Below, in pieces: positions 1 through 8,161 of a stretch of 64,000 bases of DNA (position 1 is its first letter; each line of letters starts with the position of its first letter). Location: NCBI GenBank assembly GCA_016706685.1, contig JADJJE010000017.1, positions 62,001 through 126,000 on the forward strand. The letters run 5' to 3'. The DNA comes from Sandaracinaceae bacterium. Its GTDB lineage: Bacteria; Myxococcota_A; Polyangia; Polyangiales; Houyiibacteriaceae. The notes beneath the pieces are model-generated. The model saw nothing but the letters and a program-made list of their open reading frames with translations, was not told the origin of the DNA and did no database searches. The translations under genes were made by a program, and so were the position numbers.

Positions 1-1005
1 CTGCCCGATCCGCGGGGCTATGGTCGCATCCTGCGTGACGCCGAGGGGCGCGTGCGAGCCATCCGTGAGCAGCGCGACTGCAGCCCGGGCGAGGCAGCCG
101 TGCGCGAGGTCAACCCCGGCCTCTACGCGGTGCGAGCGGGGTTCCTGCGGGACGCCATCGCGCGGCTCAGCGACGACAACGCGCAGGGCGAGCTGTACCT
201 GACCGACGTGGTCGAGCAGGCCGCCGCTGCCGGTGGTGTCCGAGACGTGGCGTGGGACATGGCCGATCTGCGCGGCGTGAACGACCGCTACGAGCTCGCG
301 CTGTGCGCCGAGGAGCGCCGCCTGCGGATCGCCGCCGCGCTGGCGCGAGACGGTGTGGCCGTGCGCGACCTGCGCACCGTCTACGTGGACGCGGACTGCG
401 AGGTCGCTCCGGGCGCGGTGCTCGAGGCGCAGGTGCACCTGCGAGGGCGCTGCGTCATCGAGACCGGCGCGCGCATCGACGTGGGCGCCGTGCTGACGGA
501 CGTCATCGTGCGTGAGGGCGCCGAGGTGCTGCCGTACACGGTGGCCAGCGAGAGCGTCATCGGCGAGGAGGCCACGGTGGGGCCCTTCACGCACCTGCGC
601 CCGGCCACCGAGCTGGGCCGCGGGTCCAAGGTGGGGAACTTCTCCGAAACGAAGAAGACCAAGCTGGGCGAGGGCTCGAAGGTAAACCACCTGAGCTACG
701 TGGGCGACGGCGTCATCGGCAAGAACGTGAACATCGGCGCCGGCACCATCTTCTGCAACTACGACGGCGTGCGGAAGCACACCACCACGCTCGAGGACAA
801 CGTCTTCATCGGCAGCGACAGCCAGCTGGTGGCGCCGGTCACCGTGGGCGCGGGGGCCTATGTGGCCAGCGGGACCACCGTGACGCGGGACGTCCCGCCC
901 GACGCGCTGGCCGTGGCGCGCACCCGCCAGCAGAACAAAGAAGGCTACGCCGCACGCTTCCGAGCCCGCGCGAAGACGCCCGAGAAGCCGACTGAAGGCA
1001 CGTGA
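1..1005 (+). CDS. glmU: GlmU, bifunctional UDP-GlcNAc pyrophosphorylase/acetyltransferase (5' partial)
   Basis: GlmU acetylates glucosamine-1-phosphate and joins it to UMP, giving UDP-N-acetylglucosamine for peptidoglycan and LPS. The gene enters from the left edge, so the start and the nucleotide-binding loop are missing. The first visible residues, LPDPRGYGRILRDAEG, match the middle of the uridyltransferase domain. From about base 400 the protein becomes a left-handed beta helix of hexapeptide repeats. It carries THLRP, ETKK and NHLSYVGD, whose His (bases 688-690) aligns with the catalytic His363 of the E. coli enzyme, followed by NVNIGAGTIFCNYDG. The C-terminus ends in a short basic tail. 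The stop overlaps the GTG start of the next gene (GTGA). Identification is secure; only the N-terminal part is not visible. Confidence 0.97.
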   Translation: MPDPRGYGRILRDAEGRVRAIREQRDCSPGEAAVREVNPGLYAVRAGFLRDAIARLSDDNAQGELYLTDVVEQAAAAGGVRDVAWDMADLRGVNDRYELALCAEERRLRIAAALARDGVAVRDLRTVYVDADCEVAPGAVLEAQVHLRGRCVIETGARIDVGAVLTDVIVREGAEVLPYTVASESVIGEEATVGPFTHLRPATELGRGSKVGNFSETKKTKLGEGSKVNHLSYVGDGVIGKNVNIGAGTIFCNYDGVRKHTTTLEDNVFIGSDSQLVAPVTVGAGAYVASGTTVTRDVPPDALAVARTRQQNKEGYAARFRARAKTPEKPTEGT

Positions 1006-1787
1006 CCAACACCCCCACGAGCCTCCGCCGGAAGCGTGTCATCGCGTTGCCTCTCTTGCTCTCCGTCGCTCTCGCAGCGAGCGCACCCTCGCGCGTTGCG
1101 GCCCAGGACGCCTATGGGTGCGTCGACGAGCTGGACGACGACGAGGTCGCGCGCCGGACGAGCGCCATCGCCCGTGAGTTTCGCTCGCACGAGCGACACG
1201 CGCGCGCCTTTCGCTTCGGGTGGATGAGCCTCTTCGCGGTGTTCGCAGTCGCCGAGTTCGCGTTCATCGGGCCGCGCGCCGAGGGTGCCCAACGCTGGAA
1301 CGCGTACATCAGCGGCGTCGGGGCCACTACCGCCATGGTGCAGCTGGTGGCGTTGCCCATGCCCGAGGTCTGGGCACGTCGGCGCATCGAGCGTATGCCC
1401 AGCGACACCCCGGAGCAGCGCCGCGCACAGCTGCGCTACGCCCTCGACGCACTCGAGTTGGCGGCGAACGGCGACCGCATCATCCACAGCGCGCTGTCGC
1501 ACGCGAGCGCGGTCGTGTGGAGCGTGGGCTGGGGCACGCTGCTGAGCGTGAAGTTCGACAAGCCGCTGGTCTCCGCCATAGCCTTCCTGGGAGGGCCAGT
1601 CATGAACGAGACGCGCATCCTGACCGCACCCAACTGGGCCACGCAAGCGTGGGTCCGGACGCGCGCGGGCTTCTGCTGGGATCGCTACGTAGACGACGCG
1701 CCGCGCGAAGCCTACTGGGACGAGCCCGAGACCGAAGCCCGCTTGTCGCCTACCCTCGGCGGCCTCAGCCTGCACCTCACGTTCTGA
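1002..1787 (+). CDS. Hypothetical membrane/exported protein
   Basis: I do not recognise a family. The protein has 261 residues from a GTG start that overlaps the glmU stop. It opens with a basic stretch (RRKR) and a hydrophobic segment ending ASAPSRVAAQ, which looks like a cleavable signal peptide. Further hydrophobic segments (around WMSLFAVFAVAEFAF and the stretch after ARRRIERMP) suggest association with the inner membrane. Translational coupling to glmU implies co-transcription, but this does not show a role in cell-wall precursor synthesis. Codon use is like that of its neighbours. The start could also lie a few codons downstream, since no ribosome-binding site is obvious. Confidence 0.72.
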   Translation: MTNTPTSLRRKRVIALPLLLSVALAASAPSRVAAQDAYGCVDELDDDEVARRTSAIAREFRSHERHARAFRFGWMSLFAVFAVAEFAFIGPRAEGAQRWNAYISGVGATTAMVQLVALPMPEVWARRRIERMPSDTPEQRRAQLRYALDALELAANGDRIIHSALSHASAVVWSVGWGTLLSVKFDKPLVSAIAFLGGPVMNETRILTAPNWATQAWVRTRAGFCWDRYVDDAPREAYWDEPETEARLSPTLGGLSLHLTF

Positions 1788-1824
1788 CGGGGGGCGCTCA
1801 GCCACGCGATAGCGGGCTCGCGTT

Positions 1825-2595
1825 CTATGGCGCGCAGAGTTCGTCCACCGCCACCCCGGCGCGCTCGAGCGCCGCACGTTGGATCGCGGCGAGCGCCGGC
1901 ATGGAGGCGAGCCCGAGCGCCAGCATCTCGTCGAAGCGCGCGCGTGGGATGGGGCTGGCTTCGGCGGTGCCCTGCACCTCGATGATGGCCCCTCCACGAG
2001 TCGCCACGATGTTGAGGTCCATCTCGGCGTCGCGGTCCTCTTCGTAGCAGACGTCCAGCAGCGCTCGCCCGGCGGAGTAGCCCACGCTCACGCCTGCCAC
2101 GGGCTCGCGCATGACGCCGCGGCCCAGCACGCCGCGCTGCCGCAGGTTCTCGAGCGCCAGCGCGATGCCGATGAAGCCGGCCGTGACCGATGCGGTGCGC
2201 GTGCCACCGTCGCCGTCGAGCACGTCGCAGTCCACGGTCACCGTGCGCGGCCCAATCTGATCGAGGCGCACCGAGGCGCGCAAGGCCCGCCCGACCAGCC
2301 GCTGGATCTCGGCGCTGCGCCCGTCCACGCCGCCGGAGCCGCGGCCATCGCGCCGCTGCCGCCGCTTGTTGGCGCGCGGGTGCATGGCGTACTCGGCGGT
2401 GAGCCAGCCACCGCGCACGCTCTGCATCCACGCCGGCACGCCGTCGGCGACCGAGACGGACACCAGCACCGTGGTCTGACCTGCGTGGTAGAGCACCGAG
2501 CCCTCGGGGTAGCGCTGCACCCCCGTCTCGATCTCCACCTTGCGCAGCTCGGTGGGCGCGCGGCCATCGGGGCGACTCGCGGGGCTCTCGCTCAT
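1825..2595 (-). CDS. rph: Ribonuclease PH
   Basis: RNase PH is a phosphate-dependent 3'-5' exoribonuclease that trims tRNA 3' ends and releases nucleoside diphosphates. The 256-residue protein is of typical family length and has the hallmark blocks: RPDGRAPTELRKV at the N-terminus, GSVLYHAGQTTVLVSVSV, the basic RANKRRQRRDGR substrate region, EIQRLVGRALRA, the TVTVDCDVLDGDGGTRTASVTA core, and DLNIVAT followed by EVQGTAE. The start at ATG 2595 is chosen because it overlaps the stop of the upstream sensor kinase (ATGA) and the homology begins directly after it. A longer reading frame exists upstream but lies inside the kinase gene. It is the last gene of a three-gene minus-strand run. Confidence 0.97.
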   Translation of the reverse strand: MSESPASRPDGRAPTELRKVEIETGVQRYPEGSVLYHAGQTTVLVSVSVADGVPAWMQSVRGGWLTAEYAMHPRANKRRQRRDGRGSGGVDGRSAEIQRLVGRALRASVRLDQIGPRTVTVDCDVLDGDGGTRTASVTAGFIGIALALENLRQRGVLGRGVMREPVAGVSVGYSAGRALLDVCYEEDRDAEMDLNIVATRGGAIIEVQGTAEASPIPRARFDEMLALGLASMPALAAIQRAALERAGVAVDELCAP

Positions 2596-4475
2596 GCCGG
2601 GAACCATAGCTCGAACGCGGTCCCGCCGCCCTCGGGACGCACACACTCGATGGTGCCGCCGTGCGCGGTGACGATCTGCTGGGTGAGCGGCAACCCGAGG
2701 CCAGTCCCGCGCTCCTTGGTGGTGTAGAACATGTCGAAGATGCGCTCGCGCACCGAGTCGCTGATGCCGCTGCCGTGGTCTCGCACGGTGAGCCGCACCC
2801 CGGGCGCCGCGGGCTGCACCGAGACGTGCACCTCGCCGCCTCCGGGCATGGCCTCACGAGCGTTGCGCAGCAGGTTCAGGAGCGCCTGCCGCAGCTGCCC
2901 CGCGTCCAGCGCCACCTGCGGCAGTGGCTCGGCCAGCTCCACCACCAGACGCGACCCGTGAGCGCGCATCTCTTCGGCCATGAACGCGGCGATGTCGCGC
3001 ACGAGCCTGCCCAGGTCGCCCAGCTCGAGCTGAGGCTGGGGCACGCGCGATAGACGCAGGTACTGCTCCGTGATGCCCGTGAGCCGGTCCACCTCTTGCT
3101 GCACCGACGCCAGCAGCGCCGCCGCCTCGGGGCCGGCATGCACCAGCTCCTCCTCGAGCAGCTCCACGTTCAGGCCGATGCTGGAGAGCGGGTTGCGCAC
3201 CTCGTGTGTGACGTGCGCGGCCATGCGTCCGATGGCAGCGAGGCGCTCCGTCTGGATCAGGCGCGCCGCGGTGGCGAGCTCGTCCGTGACGTCTTCGACC
3301 ACCACCAACACCGAGCCGACCGACGCGCCCTCTTCCCCACGCCCGAACGGCGCGAGCGACACGTCCAGGACGACCTCCTGGGTCCCACGCGCCACGTTCA
3401 CGCGCCCGAGCGCCACGCGCTGGTCGGTGGTGCGCACCTGCTCGATGGCAGCCAGCAACCCCGGCACCGCGCCGAGGCTCTCTTCCGCGCGCTGCTCGGT
3501 CGCCACTCGGAGTAGGTCACGGGCCGCGGGGTTGGCCACCCGGACGAGGCCCTCGGTGTCCACCACGACCACCGCAGCGCGCAGGCCCTCCACGATCTCG
3601 CGCTGCATCTGCTGGAGCTCGCGCAGGCTCGCGTCGCGCAGCGCCAGCGCCTTCACCATGCGATCGAACGCCGCCGCCAAGCGCCCCAGCTCGTCGTCCC
3701 CGCCGAGGTCCAGTGTGGTGGAGAGGTCACCGCGCGCCACGGCCTCCACCCGCTCTTGCAGCGCCGGGATGGGCTTGAGGATGCGCTGCGACCACCACGT
3801 GACCAGCACCCCGAGGCTCAGCGAGAGCAGCACCAGCACGCCCAAGACGATGCTCGCGCGACGCTCGTGCTCGGCCGCGATGGAGCTGGTGCTGGCGATG
3901 GCCTCTTGCAGCTCGCGCCAGCCGTCGCGGTAGTGCCGCTGCACGTCGCGCTCGCGCAGCCTCATGGAGCGCAGCATGCGCTCGGCGCGCTGGGGGTCCC
4001 CGCTGGTGTGTGCCGCCTCGAGCGCTTCGTAGTCCGCGTCGCTGGCCCGGTAGGCGGCCGAAACGTCGTTCAGCGAGGCCCGCACGCGCGCGAGCGCTTC
4101 CTCGCCCCCCGCCACCACCGCCAGCTGCTCGGCGCGGTCGAGGCCATGGAAGGCACGGCGCAGCGTGGCAGGCCGCACGGCGCGCGCCGCGTTGAGCCAG
4201 CCACGGCGAGACACCGCGTCCTCGCTCTCGATCTGGTTGAGCAGCGTGGCGAACACGGCCTGGGTGGCCTTGGCCTCGCCCAGCGTGAGCGCCAGCGGCA
4301 GGAGCCCCTCGTTCAGCAGGCCGAGCGTGCGCACCGTGCGCGCGTGCTGCGTGAGGCTGAAGATGGCCACCGCGCCGAACGCGGTCAGCACCAGCGCGAA
4401 CCCCAGGAAGATGCGCGTCGGGATGGACGGCCTGCGCAGCGAGGAGGCCTGGGTCGGCGGCGAGCGAAGGGGCAT
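2592..4475 (-). CDS. Membrane sensor histidine kinase (HAMP-PAS-HisKA-HATPase)
   Basis: This is a 627-residue inner-membrane two-component kinase. Two transmembrane segments (about residues 20-42 and 207-228) bracket a helical periplasmic sensor of about 160 residues resembling a four-helix bundle. A HAMP linker follows (LKPIPALQERVEAVARGDLS), then a PAS-like domain (EGLRAAVVVVDTEGLVRVANPAARDLL). The phosphoacceptor His is in HEVRNPLSS, and the ATPase domain has NLLRNAREAM, RDHGSGI and GTGLGLPLTQQI. No cognate response regulator lies next to it, so its partner is unknown. It starts one base inside the stop of the TPR lipoprotein gene and overlaps rph, so the three are probably one transcript. 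The ligand cannot be predicted. Confidence 0.95.
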   Translation of the reverse strand: MPLRSPPTQASSLRRPSIPTRIFLGFALVLTAFGAVAIFSLTQHARTVRTLGLLNEGLLPLALTLGEAKATQAVFATLLNQIESEDAVSRRGWLNAARAVRPATLRRAFHGLDRAEQLAVVAGGEEALARVRASLNDVSAAYRASDADYEALEAAHTSGDPQRAERMLRSMRLRERDVQRHYRDGWRELQEAIASTSSIAAEHERRASIVLGVLVLLSLSLGVLVTWWSQRILKPIPALQERVEAVARGDLSTTLDLGGDDELGRLAAAFDRMVKALALRDASLRELQQMQREIVEGLRAAVVVVDTEGLVRVANPAARDLLRVATEQRAEESLGAVPGLLAAIEQVRTTDQRVALGRVNVARGTQEVVLDVSLAPFGRGEEGASVGSVLVVVEDVTDELATAARLIQTERLAAIGRMAAHVTHEVRNPLSSIGLNVELLEEELVHAGPEAAALLASVQQEVDRLTGITEQYLRLSRVPQPQLELGDLGRLVRDIAAFMAEEMRAHGSRLVVELAEPLPQVALDAGQLRQALLNLLRNAREAMPGGGEVHVSVQPAAPGVRLTVRDHGSGISDSVRERIFDMFYTTKERGTGLGLPLTQQIVTAHGGTIECVRPEGGGTAFELWFPA

Positions 4476-7438
4476 CAGGGCTGCGCCCGAGCGCCTCCTG
4501 CGGCCGCGAGGATGCGTGCACCCTCTTCGGCGGTCGTCGCGTCGAGACGCATGGCCTCGGCCACGGCGGCCTCCGCTTCGGAGCGGCGCGAGAGAGCCAG
4601 CAGGTGGCGCGCACGGGCCAGCTGCACGTGCGCCGGCGCGGCGGGGGTCAGCAGCAGGGCGCTGTCGTACTCGTACAGCGCGTCGGCGTGGGCGGCTCGC
4701 TCACCATGGGCTCCCGCGAGGGCGATGTGGGCCTCCACGCGGCCCGGGTCCACCAGCATGCTGCGCTGACCCAGCAGCACGGCGTCCTCGAAGCGACGCT
4801 CCTCGATGGCCAAGTCCAGCGCCTGGGCGTGCAGCTCACGGTCGTGCTCCTCGAGGTCCACCAGGCGCATGAGCGCGGTGCGGCGCAGGGCGGCGTCTTC
4901 CGTCTGCATGCCGATCTCCAGCAGGCCCTGCCACGCGCTCGCACGCCACGGCTGGAGGCGCGTGGCCGCCTCGAGGTGGGCCCGCGCGCCAGGCACGTCG
5001 GAGGCCGCGAGCGCGGCACGGCCCAGCAGCAGGCGCAGGTCGAAGCCGTCGCGCCCTGCGGTGACGATCTTCTCGAGCGCCGCGCGCGCGTCCGGGAAGC
5101 GCTCCTGCGCCAGCGCCAGACGGGCCGTCAGGTAGAGCGCCAGCGGCTCGTTCGGGTTCAGCCGCAGCGCGCGCGCCAGGTCGGCGTTGGCCCCCTCGGC
5201 GTCGCCGTGGATGAGCCGCGCCGCCGCCACTCGTGCGGCCGCAGCCGCGTCGTTGGGAGCCGCCGTGGACGCCGCGTCGAGCGCCTCGAGGTCCGTGTAG
5301 GCGGACATGTCCACGTTGAACTGCCCGTCGAGCGCGGCGAGCCGAGTGCGCGTGTGCGTGCGGAACAGCGTGTCCAGCTCGGCCGGAGCCACGCCCAGCA
5401 CGCGCTCGATGACCTGCGCCGTGGTGCGGCCCGCGCCCCACTCGCGCAGCATGCGCGGCAGCTTCTCGAACCCGTAGCGCTCGGCGATGAAGAGCACCAT
5501 CTGCGAGCTGGCGTAGTACGCCACCATCATGTCCTCGGCGGACCGGGCGTGCGTGAACGCGCGGTTCATGTCCACGATGGCCGGCAGCCGGTCGGCGGCG
5601 ATGGCCGCGTGCAGGTCGTGGTCCATCTCACGGCGCCACTCGGGCCGCGCCACGATGGTCTCGTACTCGGCCAGCCCCTCGGTGAACCAGCGCGGCACGT
5701 GGTTGTGGCTGAGCTGGATGTGAAAGACGTGGGCCAGCTCGTGGTACGTGATCTGCCCCCAGTTGAAGGGCCCTCCGCGCGGGGAGATGGCGGTGACCAC
5801 CTTGCCGAAGCACACGCCCTGCACGCCCAGGTTGGGCAGCCCGGTGGTGCGCAGCGAGAAGTGCTGCACGTCGGCGTAGAGCTCCATGGCGAGCGGCCCC
5901 TCCGGGGTGAAGCCATAGCGGCGCACCATCCCCGCATACGCGGCCGTGAGGTGGCGCGGCACGTAGCGCTCCAGCACCGGGCGCTCTTCCTGGTGCATGC
6001 GGAACCGGAACGGCGCCTCCTCGAAGCTCGCGTATTGCTGCGGGATGACGTCCTCGAAGAGGTTCAGCGTGTTGAAGACCTGAACGTTGTAGCGGTCCCG
6101 GCGCCAAGCTTCGCGCAGCGCCGCGAGCCCCGCGTCCTCGTCGCCCATGCGCAGCAAGTTGATGCCGAGCGTGGCCTGCGCCACCGCGTCGCGCGGGTTC
6201 AGCGCGATGGCCTCGCGCGCCATGTCCACGATGGCCGGGTAGCGGTGCTCCCACTCCGCGTAGCGCGCGATGATGGTGTAGAGCTGGCTGTAGGTGGGGT
6301 GACGCCGCAGCACCTCGCGCTTGGCCGCCTCGAAACCGGCGGCGTCGTCGGCCAGGAAGCGCCCCGCGGCACGCACGCTGAGCGCCTCGAGGTCGGTCGG
6401 GTCCTGCGCCAGCACCTCGCCCAGGATGCGGTCCGTGGTGGCCACGTCCAGGTCATAGAGCGCCAACCCGGCCAGCGTGACGCGCGCCATGGCGAGGTTG
6501 GGGTTCACCGCGAGCGCGCGCTGCAGATCCCGGTCGGCCTCCACGAACGCGTAGCTCTGCTCCATGCGGATGCGCGCGTAGAGTGTGTGCGCCACGGGGT
6601 GCTCCGGGTTCACGCGCAGGGCGTCCTGGACACACTCCTCGGCGTGGCCCGCGTCGTACTTCTCGAGGAACAGCTGCGCCCACTCGAGCTGCGTCTCCAC
6701 GCGCTGCGGGTCAGCCGCGATGGACTCCTGGAACGCCGTGTTGGCGTCCCGCACGCTGCCGAGCGCGTGCGTCGCGCTGCCCACGTAGGCCAGCCCAGCC
6801 GCGTCGCGCGCGTTGATGCGCTCCGAGTTGTAGCCTTCGATGATGCGCATGTAGAAGCTGCGCGCCTCCACGGAGCGGCCCCGCCGCTCGGCCGCGCGCG
6901 CCAGAAACAGCGAGGCCCGGTCGTGCGTGGCAGGCAGCGCCCCCAGCAGCCGGTCCACGTCTTCGAGCCGACCGCGGGCGAAGTGCGCCTCGGCCTCCAG
7001 CATGACCGCCTCGTTGCGCAGGCTGGCGTCACGCGCCGCCTCGCGCGCGCGGGTCACCGCATCGTCGTAGCGTCCCGTCACCAGCAGCAGCCGCGCCCGC
7101 AGCAGCGCGCGCGCCGCCTCGCTGCCCTGCAGCGCGTCGAGTCGGTCGGCCACCTGCGTGTAGAAGCCCTGCGAGAGCGCGCGCGTGCCGTCATCCACCG
7201 TGGTGAGCGTGGGCGGCGTGCGCGGTGCCTCGGCCTCGTCCGCCGGCGCGTCGGGCATGGTGGGCAGAGGAATGGCGTCGGGGCTCACCTCCGCGCTGGT
7301 CCCATCACGCTCCCCGGTGCCGGTGGTGTCGGTGGTGGGTGCGCCGCCCCCGCAGCCGCCCCCACAGGCCCACACGAAGGTGGGCAGGGTCGACCACAGG
7401 AAGACGAGGCGGAGGCTACGGGCGCGAGAGCGAGACAT
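4475..7438 (-). CDS. TPR-repeat lipoprotein with gluzincin-type metallopeptidase domain
   Basis: This 987-residue exported protein starts with basic residues, a hydrophobic segment and a Cys followed by a Gly/Cys-rich stretch (VWACGGGCGGG). It is probably a lipoprotein, though the lipobox is imperfect. The first 500 residues or so and the last 350 are tetratricopeptide-like helical repeats. Between them sits a zinc-peptidase signature, ITYHELAHVFHIQ, followed by WFTEGLAEYE, that is HExxH plus a downstream Glu as in gluzincins (peptidase MA-like). The start at ATG 7438 is preferred over an in-frame upstream extension because the signal peptide begins here and a TATCCT hexamer lies 8 bases upstream. 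It is the first gene of the run with the sensor kinase and rph. Substrate unknown. Confidence 0.88.
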   Translation of the reverse strand: MSRSRARSLRLVFLWSTLPTFVWACGGGCGGGAPTTDTTGTGERDGTSAEVSPDAIPLPTMPDAPADEAEAPRTPPTLTTVDDGTRALSQGFYTQVADRLDALQGSEAARALLRARLLLVTGRYDDAVTRAREAARDASLRNEAVMLEAEAHFARGRLEDVDRLLGALPATHDRASLFLARAAERRGRSVEARSFYMRIIEGYNSERINARDAAGLAYVGSATHALGSVRDANTAFQESIAADPQRVETQLEWAQLFLEKYDAGHAEECVQDALRVNPEHPVAHTLYARIRMEQSYAFVEADRDLQRALAVNPNLAMARVTLAGLALYDLDVATTDRILGEVLAQDPTDLEALSVRAAGRFLADDAAGFEAAKREVLRRHPTYSQLYTIIARYAEWEHRYPAIVDMAREAIALNPRDAVAQATLGINLLRMGDEDAGLAALREAWRRDRYNVQVFNTLNLFEDVIPQQYASFEEAPFRFRMHQEERPVLERYVPRHLTAAYAGMVRRYGFTPEGPLAMELYADVQHFSLRTTGLPNLGVQGVCFGKVVTAISPRGGPFNWGQITYHELAHVFHIQLSHNHVPRWFTEGLAEYETIVARPEWRREMDHDLHAAIAADRLPAIVDMNRAFTHARSAEDMMVAYYASSQMVLFIAERYGFEKLPRMLREWGAGRTTAQVIERVLGVAPAELDTLFRTHTRTRLAALDGQFNVDMSAYTDLEALDAASTAAPNDAAAAARVAAARLIHGDAEGANADLARALRLNPNEPLALYLTARLALAQERFPDARAALEKIVTAGRDGFDLRLLLGRAALAASDVPGARAHLEAATRLQPWRASAWQGLLEIGMQTEDAALRRTALMRLVDLEEHDRELHAQALDLAIEERRFEDAVLLGQRSMLVDPGRVEAHIALAGAHGERAAHADALYEYDSALLLTPAAPAHVQLARARHLLALSRRSEAEAAVAEAMRLDATTAEEGARILAAAGGARAQP

Positions 7439-7446
7439 GCAGGCGA

Positions 7447-7452
7447 AGGATA
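7447..7452 (-). promoter_or_regulatory. -10 hexamer TATCCT of a putative near-leaderless promoter
   Basis: TATCCT on the minus strand ends 8 bases before ATG 7438. A start of transcription about seven bases downstream would leave almost no leader, and no Shine-Dalgarno sequence is present. No clear -35 box was found. Confidence 0.45.
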
Positions 7453-7534
7453 CGGGCCCGCGAGCCAGGATGCATCGGCCGCGAGCTAAAGCCGGGGCCG
7501 GGCCGCGCCGGCGTGTACTTCCCAGCAAACCCAC

Positions 7535-7540
7535 TACAAT
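7535..7540 (+). promoter_or_regulatory. -10 hexamer TACAAT of a putative near-leaderless promoter
   Basis: TACAAT lies 9 bases before ATG 7550. It is the best match to the bacterial -10 consensus in this divergent intergenic region. The leader would be only about 3 bases long. Confidence 0.5.
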
Positions 7541-7549
7541 GCGCGGGAG

Positions 7550-8131
7550 ATGCCGGCCCACCACTCGCCCTACGCGACCTTCCAGGGGTTCCTGCGCAGC
7601 GCCATCACGCAGTACTGGGAGCGCCGCGGTGCCAGCAAGGTCACCTTCCTGGCGCTGTTGCTCGCCACGCGGGAGGCTTGGGGCGTGGCCCTCGACAAGA
7701 CGCTGGACGTGGAGGTGGGCAAGAAGGCGCTGCGCGGGGCGGCTGGTGTCGCTGGCGTCACCGTGCTGCTGCGCCTCTTCCTGGGTGGCCCCATCGGGGT
7801 GCTGCTCACCGGCGCTTCGCTCGTGTCGCTGGTTGCCGTCTACGCCAAGAACCACGACCGCGTCTGGGCCAAGCAAGAGCGCATCCGCGAGCTGGTGGTG
7901 GCCTACCGCACCGACCACGAGCGCGTCTTGGCGGAGTTCCGCGCCGGACAGTTCGGCACGCACGAGCGCGACCTGATGGTGGACGGGCTGATGGGGCGCT
8001 TCCTGTTGGCGCTGGACGACGGCCCCGAGGACAAGCCCGAGGCGTCACGCGCCGCGCAGCCTCCGCCTGGGCCAAAGGCTGGCAGCTTTGCCGAACACCT
8101 CGCCGGCAAGCGCAAGAACACGGACGCCTGA
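7550..8131 (+). CDS. Hypothetical membrane protein
   Basis: This 193-residue protein is not recognised. A hydrophobic region at about residues 75-105 (VTVLLRLFLGGPIGVLLTGASLVSLVAVYA) probably forms one or two membrane segments. It is flanked by a charged N-terminal part and a helical, charged C-terminal part (KQERIRELVVAYRTDHERVL), ending in a Pro-rich and basic tail. It is transcribed alone, divergently from the TPR lipoprotein and convergently with ppk. Base composition matches its neighbours. The ATG is supported by an upstream TACAAT hexamer. No function is proposed. Confidence 0.75.
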   Translation: MPAHHSPYATFQGFLRSAITQYWERRGASKVTFLALLLATREAWGVALDKTLDVEVGKKALRGAAGVAGVTVLLRLFLGGPIGVLLTGASLVSLVAVYAKNHDRVWAKQERIRELVVAYRTDHERVLAEFRAGQFGTHERDLMVDGLMGRFLLALDDGPEDKPEASRAAQPPPGPKAGSFAEHLAGKRKNTDA

Positions 8132-8161
8132 GGCGGCGCGGCGCGTTTTCTGGCCGGCCCG

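Noticed and set aside
4604..7489. A long open frame on + (about 960 codons) opposite the TPR/peptidase lipoprotein
   Set aside because: It is the antisense shadow typical of GC-rich DNA: its translation is low in hydrophobic order, has no domain, and overlaps a gene with clear motifs on the other strand.
7439..7963. N-terminal extension of the TPR lipoprotein by 175 residues
   Set aside because: The extension lies opposite another gene, shows no domain, and would bury the signal peptide.
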